The translations under genes were made by a program, and so were the position numbers. Below, piece by piece: positions 12,338-23,794 of a DNA stretch of 64,000 bases; within the stretch, counting starts at the first letter, position 1; every line of letters begins with the position of its first letter. The stretch is taken from positions 9,866,392 to 9,930,391 of the forward strand of contig NC_133297.1 of the NCBI RefSeq assembly GCF_005239225.2. The letters run 5' to 3'. The notes under the pieces are model-generated. The model was not told the DNA's origin, ran no database searches, and saw only the letters and a list, made by a program, of their open reading frames with translations. The stretch comes from Populus alba. Taxonomy: Eukaryota > Streptophyta > Magnoliopsida > Malpighiales > Salicaceae.

Positions 12338-12450
12338 TCTAGGTGGCAAAGCGGTAGCCTAAAGTCTCTCTTGCTTGGAGAGAGGGTCCTGTTCATTGAA
12401 TCTCCACCGTACCCGCACCCGCACACCCCAATAAGGTGTTGAACTAGATA
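12338..12450 (+). repeat. tRNA-related SINE-like sequence
   Basis: An A-box-like tggcaaagcgg at about 12352 is followed some 50 bp later by gttcattgaatctcc, a disturbed B-box. A short stem (tctctcttgc / ggagagaggg) lies between. It does not fold as a normal tRNA from inspection, so a tRNA-derived SINE head is the better reading. The 3' end is uncertain; a poly-A run at about 12964-12985 may be unrelated. Confidence 0.4.
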
Positions 12451-12810
12451 ACACTGGTGTTGCTCCGTGCTGCTAAAAATTTAAAAAGTGAGGGTATATA
12501 ATAATGTGTCCGCACTGCAAAGTTGGATCTGTGTTCTGGAATAGAATCTGTACTTTGGGTGCTGCGCGTTTCGTAACTTTAAACTATTAAAATAATGCTT
12601 TTAATTAAATTATATTAACGCACGGCACCACCCCAATTCCACCGCCGCAATACTAGTAATACGGAGTTTTATAAATTTTTTGGATTGCTTCGTTTTTTTG
12701 CTTTATATCATTATTACTTGCACACGGTAAAATACGATACGGTGTAGTATGAAAACTTCAGTACTACCTGCCGTGGTGTTGAAGTCATGTGATTTATGGA
12801 ATGAATGCCA

Positions 12811-12816
12811 CACGTG
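12811..12816 (+). promoter_or_regulatory. G-box (CACGTG) upstream of EID1
   Basis: A CACGTG core lies about 465 bp upstream of the EID1 start. G-boxes bind bHLH/bZIP factors such as PIFs and HY5, which would suit a light-signalling gene. A six-base palindrome occurs by chance, so this is suggestive only. Confidence 0.3.
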
Positions 12817-13281
12817 CAATGAGAAGCACATGACCATAAACGATGGGCTCAAGTGGTGCAAGCTGAGGCCTTCAATTCACATTTCAAGCTCAAATTACAG
12901 CATGCGATTCCCTCTATAGAGCAGCCCTTTACGAAATTCATTAGTCCTCTGCCACCCCGTCTCAAAAAAAAAAAAAAAAAAAAAGGGGCATGGTTGATTA
13001 AACTAACTGGAAAAATGCAATAATATAATAATGAGGGTGGCAGGCAGTGGATAGATTAAAGTTTAAACAGTGGAGTCGTGTCACCTCACCATCCATAAAT
13101 ACATAGCTAATCTCCAAAACCAATCGCGGACCGCCACCTGATTCTATCACCACACCAACCTCTTCTCTACCTCAAGGAAATCATTCTCCTTCCGATTCAC
13201 AATTGGATTAGAGATTGGACTACCAAAAACACCCCCGGCTTCCTCTGTTTTCATTTTCCGACTACACAAACGGAAAAAGAA

Positions 13282-14286
13282 ATGACAGTAACCACGGATT
13301 TCTCAAGACTCTCAGACGACGTCGTCCTCAACATCCTCTCCAAACTAGAAGACGATCCACGCAACTGGGCCCGCCTCGCTTGTGTCTGCTCCAGACTCTC
13401 CTCTCTTGTACGCGACATCTGCTGGAGATCCAAGTGCAATAAAACCATCCCCTCTGTCGTCGCCGATCTCCTCCCCTCCCCTGACTCCTCCTTCCCCGGC
13501 GGCTGGTCTGCCCTCTACAAGCTCGCAGTTTGCTGCCCTGGCCTCCTCCACGCCGGCGTCCTTCTCGAGCTCTCCGATTTTGGCCTCGAACGCGAGCTTG
13601 GCCCGGACAATTATTTCCGCAAATCGGAAACCACACCATCCATGCCCCACCAACCACAACAAGCGTCTGATTCTTGTTCTAATTTAGAAAACTGCGATTC
13701 ATCTTGGTCCTTATTTGACGATTTATATTACGACACCGTCTACAACGTATCTGAATCACAGGATGGGGCTGCTGGTGGCTGTGAAGCGAATGAAGATGTT
13801 ATCGGTGATAATGACGACGAAAGTGTTGATGTTGTTGATAAGGCAGGCCTCGATTTTTCTGTAAGCAAGAGAAGGAAAGTTTGTTATAGATCTTCGAGGT
13901 CTCATTTGGCATCTGGGGTTTGGAATTTGTGCAGAGAACAAGGGAATAAGCTATTAGCGAGTCGGTTTCGAGGGGATTGCTTGTACATTTGTGATTGGCC
14001 CGGCTGTGTTCACACTGAAGAGAAGAGGAATTATATGTTGTTTAGAGGGATTTTTAAGAATTTTAAGAAATCGAGGGTTTGGAGAACGGTGCATGATGGG
14101 AATAGGAGCAAGACTGATTTGAATTGTGCGTTTTGTGAGTGTAAGGAGACTTGGGATTTGAATTCTGCGTTTTGTTTGAAGAGAGGGTGCGGGTATCATG
14201 ATGACGGTGAGCCTGTAGTTCGGGCTTATGTTTGTGAAAATGGGCATGTCTCCGGTGCTTGGACTGATTGGCCATTGTACACTTGA
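13282..14286 (+). CDS. EID1: Phytochrome A-associated F-box protein EID1
   Basis: An intronless frame of 334 residues ending TWPLYT-like (here DWPLYT). The start at 13282 gives an F-box at residues 8-50 (LSDDVVLNILSKL, then WARLACVCSRL), followed by the family blocks GGWSALYKLAVCCPGL and LERELGP, an acidic variable middle (about 130-190), a basic SKRRK stretch fitting a nuclear signal, and a strongly conserved C-terminal half with many Cys and His. In Arabidopsis EID1 is the substrate receptor of an SCF ubiquitin ligase that damps phytochrome A far-red signalling in the nucleus; in tomato it affects circadian timing. Length matches the Arabidopsis protein (about 336 aa). The coding sequence is GC-rich at its 5' end compared with its surroundings. 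Confidence 0.95.
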   Translation: MTVTTDFSRLSDDVVLNILSKLEDDPRNWARLACVCSRLSSLVRDICWRSKCNKTIPSVVADLLPSPDSSFPGGWSALYKLAVCCPGLLHAGVLLELSDFGLERELGPDNYFRKSETTPSMPHQPQQASDSCSNLENCDSSWSLFDDLYYDTVYNVSESQDGAAGGCEANEDVIGDNDDESVDVVDKAGLDFSVSKRRKVCYRSSRSHLASGVWNLCREQGNKLLASRFRGDCLYICDWPGCVHTEEKRNYMLFRGIFKNFKKSRVWRTVHDGNRSKTDLNCAFCECKETWDLNSAFCLKRGCGYHDDGEPVVRAYVCENGHVSGAWTDWPLYT

Positions 14287-14339
14287 TGCTTCTTGTTTTA
14301 GAGCTTGTCTCGCATTATGGTTTAACTTATTTTAATGTG

Positions 14340-14475
14340 GTTTTCAAAGTGTTTTACGTAAAAGATTTGATTAAATTGAAGTTTTTTTTTAATGATTTTG
14401 ATATATGTTTTTAGATTTTTTTAATTATTTTGATATGTTGATATTGCTGGTATTTTTAATTAAAAACACTATGAA
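14340..14475. repeat. AT-rich MITE-like dispersed repeat
   Basis: Positioned in or just after the EID1 3' UTR. It carries the family words gattttgatatatg, tttttaattattttgatatgttgatattgctgg and tttaattaaaaacac. Confidence 0.35.
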
Positions 14476-15236
14476 CAATTTGAATTGGTTGTGTTTATTT
14501 ATAATTCTGTCGTGTGTTTTTTTTTCTTTTTTTAATCTTCCATACTATTGTTGTCTCTTTTGGTGATGTAATGCTCAATTTTAATAGAAGAATTGTGTCT
14601 TATTTTCAACATGGTGTTTGGAATTTTTTTTTATGCTCATTGTCTAACTAATAAACTGTAATATGTTAAAACAATGTGTAAGATAAGCAGAATAGTTCAA
14701 CAATTTTGTTTCTGTGAACTTGTGTAATCTTAGCTTAGCTTGTAGGCGTGTGCTTGTGTTAGTCTTTGTCGTACGAGGTTCTGTATGCCATCAAATTAGT
14801 AGTGGAACTCGAACTTGAAATTCCACAATTAGTGCCCGCATTTGCTATATGTTTTCGGTCTCCATTTATGGAAGGAAACTTAGCAGCTCGGTGATTTGAT
14901 CCCACTTTGTAAAACATCACTTCCGTAGTTCATCTCGAGAGAAATGGTTTTGGATCAGATTTCTGAACTGTGGGCATGCAGTTCAATTAAAATATTGTTT
15001 TTTGAGCAGCAAAAGTTAGATTTTATAACAATTAGCCTCCAGGTCTGCTGCTCGGCTAGTCTGGATAATCCTTTCTCCGCTCCTGTTGGATTAAAAAATT
15101 ATCTGGGTATTGTCCGGGATTGTGTTATATATATATATATATATATATTTGATGTTGTGATGATGTAAAATATATATTTTTAAAAAATATATTATTATCA
15201 CTACAACAGAGAAGGGTCCATCAATAATCCGAGACC

Positions 15237-15560
15237 ATGCTCTCCCCAAAAATAGAACTATTCAGCAAACTCAACATACAACAAGTCACAGTTTTTGGTT
15301 TAGATTTCAGAATTGGTTGTTACAATTATGGTGAATTGGGGCTTTATGTTAGTGAGTGTAGCAAATTGGAAAGTCATCCGGGAAAAATTATGTTGATAGG
15401 GGAGCCTATGGATGCAATGGACGATCCTGCTTATGATAATTCTGATAATAGTAAATAGATTTTGCATGAGGAAAGTAGTACTATTATTCTATTAACGACA
15501 AGGTATGCAATTTTATTCGATAGTGATAGCTACAAGAATGTATAATAAGTTAGAGCCGTA
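15237..15560 (+). pseudogene. Degenerate Ty3/Gypsy gag fragment
   Basis: A short frame encodes CYNYGELGLYVSEC, which matches a CCHC zinc knuckle (C-x2-C-x4-H-x4-C) with the second Cys changed to Tyr and the His to Leu. An acidic MDAMDDPAYDN-like stretch follows, as after many plant Gypsy knuckles. A stop at 15456-15458 and no flanking pol show it is a relic, unrelated to the large element at 16217. Confidence 0.5.
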
Positions 15561-15609
15561 AAAAAGTTACAACTTAAAATAGAAAAAAACCCACATCCTA
15601 TAAACCAAA

Positions 15610-15810
15610 ATAACTAGGCGAGGTGGCTAGTAGTAATAGTTTAGGACTAAGAAGTTTGTTTTTTCTATAGTTTCAAGTTTGAGCTCTGTAATTACTTATA
15701 TAATGGTCACTGGAGGCTTATATGATTGTTAACTTTAGGATTCATAGGATTAGTCAAGATACACGCAAACTAGTCCAGATACCCATGTTAATAATAATAA
15801 TAAAAAAGCT
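15610..15810 (+). repeat. tRNA-derived SINE
   Basis: An A-box-like tggctagtagt at about 15623 and a B-box-like agtttgagctc at about 15672 sit at tRNA spacing. They are followed by a body with cactggaggcttatatgattg and attagtcaagatac and by an (ATA)n/poly-A tail at about 15787-15808. I recognise this body as a common dicot/poplar SINE type from memory. Many sites look like C-to-T or G-to-A changes, as expected of an old methylated copy. Confidence 0.6.
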
Positions 15811-16211
15811 AAATAAGGACAATAAATCAATCATGGATAAATATTATTTTGTTTTATTTTTTATAAGTAAGAGATATTTGACAATATTTAGTGTGATATT
15901 GTAATTATAAATACATGTTATATACTGTTAGATAGATCATGACAACATGACATGAATATTGTGCATGACAGAAAATATAATACATATAACCTATTATAAA
16001 ACAGGTGCGCATGATATTGTCGCCTAGAAGGAAGAGGGTAATTGTTGAAGGCAAAAGTGAAAATATGTTGTTTATTTCAGATTTGTAGAGAAGGAGAAAA
16101 AAGAAAAAAGGAGAAGGAAAAGGTAAAGATCGAATAATATGATTAAGGGTTTGGTTTAGAACAAGTCATTAATGACCGGTACTAAATTTTTCAAGAATAA
16201 AAATATATTAA

Positions 16212-16216
16212 GAGTG
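16212..16216 (+). repeat. Target-site duplication, left copy
   Basis: gagtg immediately before the 5' LTR, identical to 32618-32622 after the 3' LTR. Confidence 0.9.
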
Positions 16217-16707
16217 TGTTATGAGCAACTTCCACGTGGATAAGCAGTTGGCCAACATGGATAAGAAGTCAGCTAAAGGAAAATGTATCAAAGACGTGGT
16301 TGATGTGGCTGCTGAAACTTAGGAGTTGTGGCTGCTAAAAATACTGGAAGTGAAGTGATGGCCAGTATCGCACTATGCTCCAGTTGGCAGACTTCATGCA
16401 TATCTCATTTTATTTAATTGTTATTTTCTATTTTATGTTAATGGGTTAGATAGTGCAGTAGTGGTGCCAACTTTTTAGGAGTTGGTTATTGAACAAGTTA
16501 TTTAAATTGTAAGCAAAGACATGAATTAAGCAGAGAAGAAATTTGAATTTATTTACATTGAGATCGTTGGGTTCTCTCTTGTAACGAGCCCTTCACATAT
16601 TTTCACAATAGGTTATAAGGGAAGAAAGTCGGGTAAACACCATTCTTTACAGGTGGATTTTACTGTCAATCGCCCTGTAACTCGATCGCAATCTTGGGAC
16701 TGTAACA
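16217..16707 (+). repeat. 5' LTR (491 bp)
   Basis: Starts tgttatgagc and ends tgtaaca. By eye it differs from the 3' LTR at three positions (g/a near 16247, g/a near 16548 and t/c near 16702). Its first 106 bases also encode the C-terminal end of the polyprotein in the 3' copy. A perfect palindromic G-box, tccacgtgga, lies at 16231-16240. Confidence 0.95.
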
Positions 16708-16710
16708 AAT

Positions 16711-16722
16711 TGGTATCAGAGC
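16711..16722 (+). other. Primer-binding site for initiator tRNA-Met
   Basis: tggtatcagagc, three bases after the LTR, matches the complement of the 3' end of plant initiator tRNA-Met, the usual primer of Ty3/Gypsy elements. Confidence 0.9.
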
Positions 16723-16730
16723 AGGAAGTT

Positions 16731-19700
16731 ATGGGTGATTCTTCAAACAATCTACAGGTTCAATTTGAGACCTTCATGAAGATGTATCAGGAGAACCGCC
16801 AACATGATCGAACCGAAAGGGAGCATCTCTCTGCTCGCATTGAAGAACTTTCTAGAGACTTAGCGGCCACCAGATTGGAGGCTCAACATGGAGATGATGG
16901 AAGTGTGAATCGAGGACCACGAGCACATCCTTAGATGGGTAATCGTTTGGAAGGGCGTGGACAACTACCCCGATACAGCCGGTTGGAATTTCCTCTTTAT
17001 GATGGAAAAATTGACCCGCTTGCGTGGCTGAGTCGTTGTGATCATTTCTTTCGCCATCAACATATTCCAGAGGAAGAAAAGGTAGAAATTGCTTCGTATC
17101 ACTTAGATGAGGATGCACAAGTTTGGTTCCTTAAGTTGGATAGGGATCGTCCTGGAATCTCTTGGGAAGAATTTAAACGACAATGCCATCTTCGTTTCGG
17201 CCCATCCATTCAAAGCAATAAATTGGGAGAACTTTCCAAGTTAAGACAAGGCGGCACCGTGGAGGAATTTCAACGTAAGTTTGAGCAATTGGCAGCCCGA
17301 GCAGGTCCTCTCACAACAGAGCAGGAAGTGGAGATTTTCATCAGTGGGTTGCAGGAATACATTGCAATTGAGGTGGAATTGCACAGACCTAGAGATTTAA
17401 TCAGTGCCATGAGTCTCGCACGTTTATATGAGAGGAGAAGTGGAGCCAAGCGGTTCATACCAGCCACGTATAAACCACCATCAAATACATCATCCAGTTC
17501 TTCCAACCAAAAAACGTTCAAACGACTTAAACGGAATGAGATGGATGAAAGACGTGCCAAAGGTTTATGCTTCAACTGTGATGAAGTTTACAATCGGGGA
17601 CATCAATGCAAGCGCTTGTTCTGGCTAGATGGGGTGGATGAATCCGTCCAGGAAGATAATGAGGACCATGATTTTGAAGAAGATATTCAGCCAGAAATAT
17701 CCTTGCATGCCATCATGGGCGAGAATTCGGGAGGCAAAACAATGAGAATTCAGGGCATCATTGGACAACATCAATTAATGATTTTAATTGATTCAGGAAG
17801 TACTCATAGCTTCCTGGGCTCTCGGTGGGTGACAAAACTAGGACTGGCATGTGAATCAATGGAGGGATTGCAGGTTGTGGTTGCCAATGGCAGCAAAATC
17901 AGAAGTCCAGGTCAGTGTCCAAATGTTCCTATTACGATGGGAAATCAATTAATTCATATTGACCTCTATATTTTAAAGTTAAATGGGATTGATGCTGTCT
18001 TGGGAGTGAATTGGCTACAAACATTGGGTCCCATTCTTTGGGATTTTAAAGCCAAGTCCATGATTTTTAAACAAAATGGCAGAGTTATGGAACTACAGGG
18101 AACTGACAGCCCACATTCTACTCCAACGGTACAACTTCAAGCTGCAGACTTGGAGTCACCTTTAAATACAGATCTTGACAATCTCTTGACTGAATTTGAT
18201 GCTATATTTCAAGAACCAAGGGGTCTTCCACCCGCAAGATCCTATGATCATCACATCAATTTGGAGCCAGGAACACATCCTGTCGTGGTGCGCCCATACA
18301 GATATCCTCATGAACAGAAAGATGAAATTGAGAGGCAGTGCAAAGATATGTTAGAACGGGGTATCATCAAGCCTAGTCAATCTCCTTATTCCTCACCGGT
18401 CCTTTTAGTCACTAAAGCAGATAACACATGGCGATTCTGCGTCGATTACAGAGCCTTGAATTCTAAGACAATCAAGGATAAATTTCCTATTCCGGTGATT
18501 GATGAGTTATTGGAGGAATTACATGGTGCCACATATTTCACAAAATTGGATTTGCGCTCCGGGTATCATCAAATCAGAATGTATCCGACAGACATAGAAA
18601 AGACTGCATTTCGCACTCATCACGGCCACTTTGAGTTCTTGGTAATGCCTTTCGGCCTGACCAATGCCCCTAGCACTTTCCAAGCTTTGATGAATGAGGT
18701 ATTCCAACTACACCTACGTAAATTCATACTGGTGTTTTTTGATGATATTCTTGTCTATAGTCACTCCTGGACAGATCATTTAGCACACTTGCGGCTTGTC
18801 TTTGATATCCTAGCTACTCACCAATTATTTCTCAAGCGTTCCAAGTGCTGCATTGCTCAACACCAAGTATCCTAACTTGGCCATATTATCTCAGGAGAAG
18901 GGGTTGCTGTGGACAAAAGTAAAATTGCTGCCATGATTGACTGGCCTAAACCGTCCACGGTGAAAGGCTTACGGGGTTTTTTGGGCCTCACAGGTTATTA
19001 TCGGAAATTTGTTCACAATTACGGCACTATTGCAGGTCCTCTTACAGCTATGTTACGCAGAGATTCATTCAACTGGACAGATGAGGCGTCTCAAGCATTT
19101 GAGCATTTGAAACTTGCTATGACAAGCACTCCTGTATTGGCGCTTCCTGACTTCACCACCCTGTTCATTTTAGAATGTGATGCCTCTGATACAGGAATGG
19201 GAGCTGTGTTACAACAAAATGGACAGCCAATTGCATACTTCAGTAGACCCCTGGCGATCCGTTATAAAAGTCTTCCTGCTTATGAAAAAGAACTCATTGG
19301 TTTAGCAAAGGCTGTTCGTCATTGGAGAGCTTATTTGTGGGGTCGTCACTTTCTCATCCGGACAGATCATTACAGTCTCAAATTCTTACTGGACCAACGC
19401 ATCATCACTTCACCCCAGCAACACTGGTTAAGTAAGCTCATGGGTTTTGATTTTGCCGTAGAATATCGTGCAGGTAAACATAATACAGTGGCTGATGCTT
19501 TATCTCGTTGCTTGGAAGACCACCCATGTCTTACTTCCATTTCCATGCCACTCCTGCCTCTGTTCAATTTGATCCGATTGGAAATTAAGAATTCCGATCA
19601 GCTACAGTTGTTGCTATGTAATATTCGAAAAGGCGAAGCTCTGGGTTCGTGGGAATTCAAGGATGGTCTGCTTTTCTTCAAACGACGGGTTTATTTGCTG

Positions 19701-20081
19701 CACACATCTCCTCTGGTTCCATCTATTATTGCTGCTATCCACGACAGTGCTCATGAAGGATATCAGAAGACACTCCATCGTGTGGCTCAAGATTTCTATT
19801 GGCAAGGGATGAAAGCTTCCATTCAGACCTTTGTGCGTCACTGTGTGGTCTGCCAGAAACACAAAACTGAACATTTGCATCCTGCCGGACTTCTCCAACC
19901 ATTACCTGTTCCACTTCAAATCTGGTCCGACATTTCTATGGATTTCAATGAGGGCCTCCCTCCCTCCCAAGGGAAGTCGGTTTTATTGGTGGTGGTCGAC
20001 CGCTTTTCCAAATATGCTCATCTCCTTCCCCTTGCTCATCCATATACTGCTGTGAGTGTTGCTCGCTTGTTCTTTGACAAT
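16731..20081 (+). pseudogene. F1: gag-pol of the chromovirus, two nonsense codons, cut off inside integrase
   Basis: One continuous frame from the ATG at 16731, interrupted by a TAG at 16932-16934 (between a short coiled N-terminal part and the main Gag) and a TAA at 18873-18875 (within reverse transcriptase). Other copies have TAC at the second site. Domains in order: Gag; zinc-knuckle-like CFNCDE..GHQC near 17568-17609; aspartic protease with D-S-G at 17790; reverse transcriptase with FFDD at 18735-18746; RNase H with its ECDAS near 19176; integrase HHCC zinc domain and the first catalytic Asp near 19940. At 20081 the frame leaves integrase and enters inverted sequence, so the catalytic core and chromodomain are missing here. 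Confidence 0.92.
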
Positions 20082-22550
20082 AAAATGGCACTTGGCCGCA
20101 AGTGCAAAAGAGGGAAAACGGCTACTGAAAGAGGACACATCTTCCCAAGAAGAATCGGCAGGAGACAACCCGTCCCAATGGACTAACACTTGGTTGGAAT
20201 TGTGAACACAGCGAGAATCCAGAATAGCTTTAGGCAGAGGTTGAAGTTCGCCCTGTGTGAGAACAGGTAAGGAAGGTTCAATGGAAACCGAGGAGCCATG
20301 GAAAGGTTTGAGGCAAGACACATGAAACACAGGGTGCAGCTTAGTGGAAGAAGGAAGTTCCAATTTGTAAGCCACAGTGCCTATTTTGGCTATGATAGGA
20401 AAAGGGCCATAGAAACGGGGGGAGAGTTTAGTGTATTTGGAGGAAGAAAGGCTAAGCTGGCGGTGAGGGTGCAGTTTAAGTAAAACGAGATCACCAATTT
20501 GGAAGTGAACAGGACGATGCTTTAGCATCATACCGAGCTTTCATGGAATTCTGAGCTTGAAGTAAACGGGTGCGAAGGTCTTGAAGAACCAAGTCGCGAT
20601 TGAACAATTCCTGATCAACAGCTTCGAGTTTAGCTAAACCAGGACAATAAGACAGCATAGTGGGAGGGGACCGACCATAAACAACCTCAAATGGAGTGGC
20701 CTTAAGAGAAGAGTGGTAGCTAGTGTTGTAGCAGTACTCTACCCAAGGCAGCCATTGAAACCAGCGGCGAGGACGGTCACTGGTAAAGCAACGCAGATAC
20801 ATCTCGATAGTGCGGTTGACAACCTCGGTCTGGCCGTCACTCTGCGGATGATAAGCAGTACTAAAAGCCAATTTGGTGCCACTCAAGCGAAATAATTCAG
20901 TCCAAAACAAACTGGTGAATGTGACGTCACGATCACTTACAATAGTTTCAGGCAAACCATGAAGTTTGAAAATATTGTCAAAGAACAAGCGAGCAACACT
21001 CACAGCAGTATATGGATGAGCAAGGGGAAGGAGATGAGCATATTTGGAAAAGTGGTCGACCACCACCAATAAAACCGTCTTCCCTTGGGAGGGAGGAGGC
21101 CCTCAATGAAATCCATAGAAATGTCGGACCAGATTTGAAGTGGAACAGGTAATGGTTGGAGAAGTCCGGCAGGATGCAAATGTTCAGTTTTGTGTTTCTG
21201 GCAGACCACACAGTGACGCACAAAGGTCTGAATGGAAGCTTTCATCCCTTGCCAATAGAAATCTTGAGCCACACGATGGAGTGTCTTCTGATATCCTTCA
21301 TGAGCACTGTCGTGGATAGCAGCAATAATAGATGGAACCAGAGGAGATGTGTGCAGCAAATAAACCCGTCGTTTGAAGAAAAAGCAGACCATCCTTGAAT
21401 TCCCACGAACCCACAGCTTCGCCTTTTCGAATATTACATAGCAACAACTGTAGCTGATCGGAATTCTTAATTTCCAATCGGATCAAATTGAACAGAGGCA
21501 GGAGTGGCATGGAAATGGAAGTAAGACATGGGTGGTCTTCCAAGCAACGAGATAAAGCATCAGCCACTGTATTATGTTTACCTGCACGATATTCTACGGC
21601 AAAAATCAAAACCCATGAGCTTACTTAACCAGTGTTGCTGGGGTGAAGTGATGATGCGTTGGTCCAGTAAGAATTTGAGACTGTAATGATCTGTCCGGAT
21701 GAGAAAGTGACGACCCCACAAATAAGCTCTCCAATGACGAACAGCCTTTGCTAAACCAATGAGTTCTTTTTCATAAGCAGGAAGACTTTTATAACGGATT
21801 GCCAGGGGTCTACTGAAGTATGCAATTGGCTGCCCATTTTGTTGTAACACAGCTCCCATTCCTGTATCAGAGGCATCAACATTCTAAAATGAACAGGGTG
21901 GTGAAGTCAGGAAGCGCCAATACAGGAGTGCTTGTCATAGCAAGTTTCAAATCCCAAATGCTTGAGACGCCTCATCTGTCCAGTTGAATGAATCTCTGCG
22001 TAACATAGCTGTAAAGAGGACCTGCAATAGTGCCGTAATTGTGAACAAATTTCCGATAATAACCTGTGAGGCCCAAAAAACCCCGTAAGCCTTTCACCGT
22101 GGACGGTTTAGGCCAGTCAATCATGGCAGCAATTTTACTTTTGTCCACAAAAACCCCTTCTCCTGAGATAATATGGCCAAGGTAGGATACTTGGTGTTGA
22201 GCAATGCAGCACTTGGAACGCTTGAGAAATAATTGTTGAGTAGCTAGGATATCAAAGACAAGCCGCAAGTGTGCTAAATGATCTGTCCAGGAGTGACTAT
22301 AGACAAGAATATCATCAAAAAACACCAGTATGAATTTACGTAGGTGTAGTTGGAATACCTCATTCATCAAAGCTTGGAAAGTGCTAGGGGCATTGGTCAG
22401 GCCGAAAAGGCATTACCAAGAACTCAAAGTGGCCGTGATGAGTGCGAAATGCAGTCTTTTCTATGTCTGTCGGATACATTCTGATTTGATGATACCTGGA
22501 GCGCAAATCCAATTTTGTGAAATATGTGGCACCATGTAATTCCTCCAATA
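20082..22550 (-). repeat. R1: inverted pol block, chromodomain back to mid reverse transcriptase
   Basis: Reverse complement of F4 positions about 32112 down to 29649. On the minus strand it encodes part of reverse transcriptase, RNase H, integrase and the chromodomain, but the frame is broken. Compared with F4 it has six one-base insertions, mostly in homopolymers (for example near 20520, 21380, 21600, 22010 and 22410), and one deletion near 21093. It shares the one-base shorter gggattt variant with F4. Confidence 0.88.
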
Positions 22551-22567
22551 CCATCAAATTACGTGGT
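22551..22567. other. 17-bp filler at junction R1/F2
   Basis: ccatcaaattacgtggt belongs to neither flanking pol block. The same filler recurs at 26262-26278 and, as its reverse complement, at 29632-29648. Confidence 0.85.
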
Positions 22568-23794
22568 GCTCAACACCAAGTATCCTACCTTGGCCATATT
22601 ATCTCAGGAGAAGGGGTTGCTGTGGACAAAAGTAAAATTGCTGCCATGATTGACTGGCCTAAACCGTCCACGGTGAAAGGCTTACGGGGTTTTTTGGGCC
22701 TTACAGGTTATTATCGGAAATTTGTTCACAATTACGGCACTATTGCAGGTCCTCTTACAGCTATGTTACGCAGAGATTCATTCAACTGGACAGATGAGGC
22801 GTCTCAAGCATTTGAGCATTTGAAACTTGCTATGACAAGCACTCCTGTATTGGCGCTTCCTGACTTCACCACCCTGTTCATTTTAGAATGTGATGCCTCT
22901 GATACAGGAATGGGAGCTGTGTTACAACAAAATGGACAGCCAATTGCATACTTCAGTAGACCCCTGGCGATCCGTTATAAAAGTCTTCCTGCTTATGAAA
23001 AAGAACTCATTGGTTTAGCAAAGGCTGTTCGTCATTGGAGAGCTTATTTGTGGGGTCGTCACTTTCTCATCCGGACAGATCATTACAGTCTCAAATTCTT
23101 ACTGGACCAACGCATCATCACTTCACCCCAGCAACACTGGTTAAGTAAGCTCATGGGTTTTGATTTTGCCGTAGAATATCGTGCAGGTAAACATAATACA
23201 GTGGCTGATGCTTTATCTCGTTGCTTGGAAGACCACCCATGTCTTACTTCCATTTCCATGCCACTCCTGCCTCTGTTCAATTTGATCCGATTGGAAATTA
23301 AGAATTCCGATCAGCTACAGTTGTTGCTATGTAATATTCGAAAAGGCGAAGCTGTGGGTCCGTGGGAATTCAAGGATGGTCTGCTTTTCTTCAAACGACG
23401 GGTTTATTTGCTGCACACATCTCCTCTGGTTCCATCTATTATTGCTGCTATCCACGATAGTGCTCATGAAGGATATCAGAAGACACTCCATCGTGTGGCT
23501 CAAGATTTCTATTGGCAAGGGATGAAAGCTTCCATTCAGACCTTTGTGCGTCACTGTGTGGTCTGCCAGAAACACAACACTGAACATTTGCATCCTGCCG
23601 GACTTCTCCAACCATTACCTGTTCCACTTCAAATCTGGTCCGACATTTCTATGGATTTCATTGAGGGCCTCCCTCCCTCCCAAGGGAAGTCGGTTTTATT
23701 GGTGGTGGTCGACCGCTTTTCCAAATATGCTCATCTCCTTCCCCTTGCTCATCCATATACTGCTGTGAGTGTTGCTCGCTTGTTCTTTGACAAT
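22568..23794 (+). repeat. F2: direct pol block, late reverse transcriptase to integrase core
   Basis: Same extent and length (1227 bp) as F1 positions 18855-20081, without the F1 TAA. It encodes an open RNase H and integrase N-terminal segment and then enters R2 at the same junction as F1/R1. It shares the longer gagcattt variant with F1 and F3, and has private variants with F3 (ccttacagg, gggtccgtgg). Confidence 0.9.

Noticed and set aside
12338..12450. Functional tRNA gene
   Set aside because: The B-box has an insertion and the arms do not pair as a cloverleaf.
14788..14798. 11-base match to the start of the 17-bp filler, 1.4 kb upstream of the retroelement
   Set aside because: Too short to distinguish from chance in 64 kb and the rest of the filler does not match.
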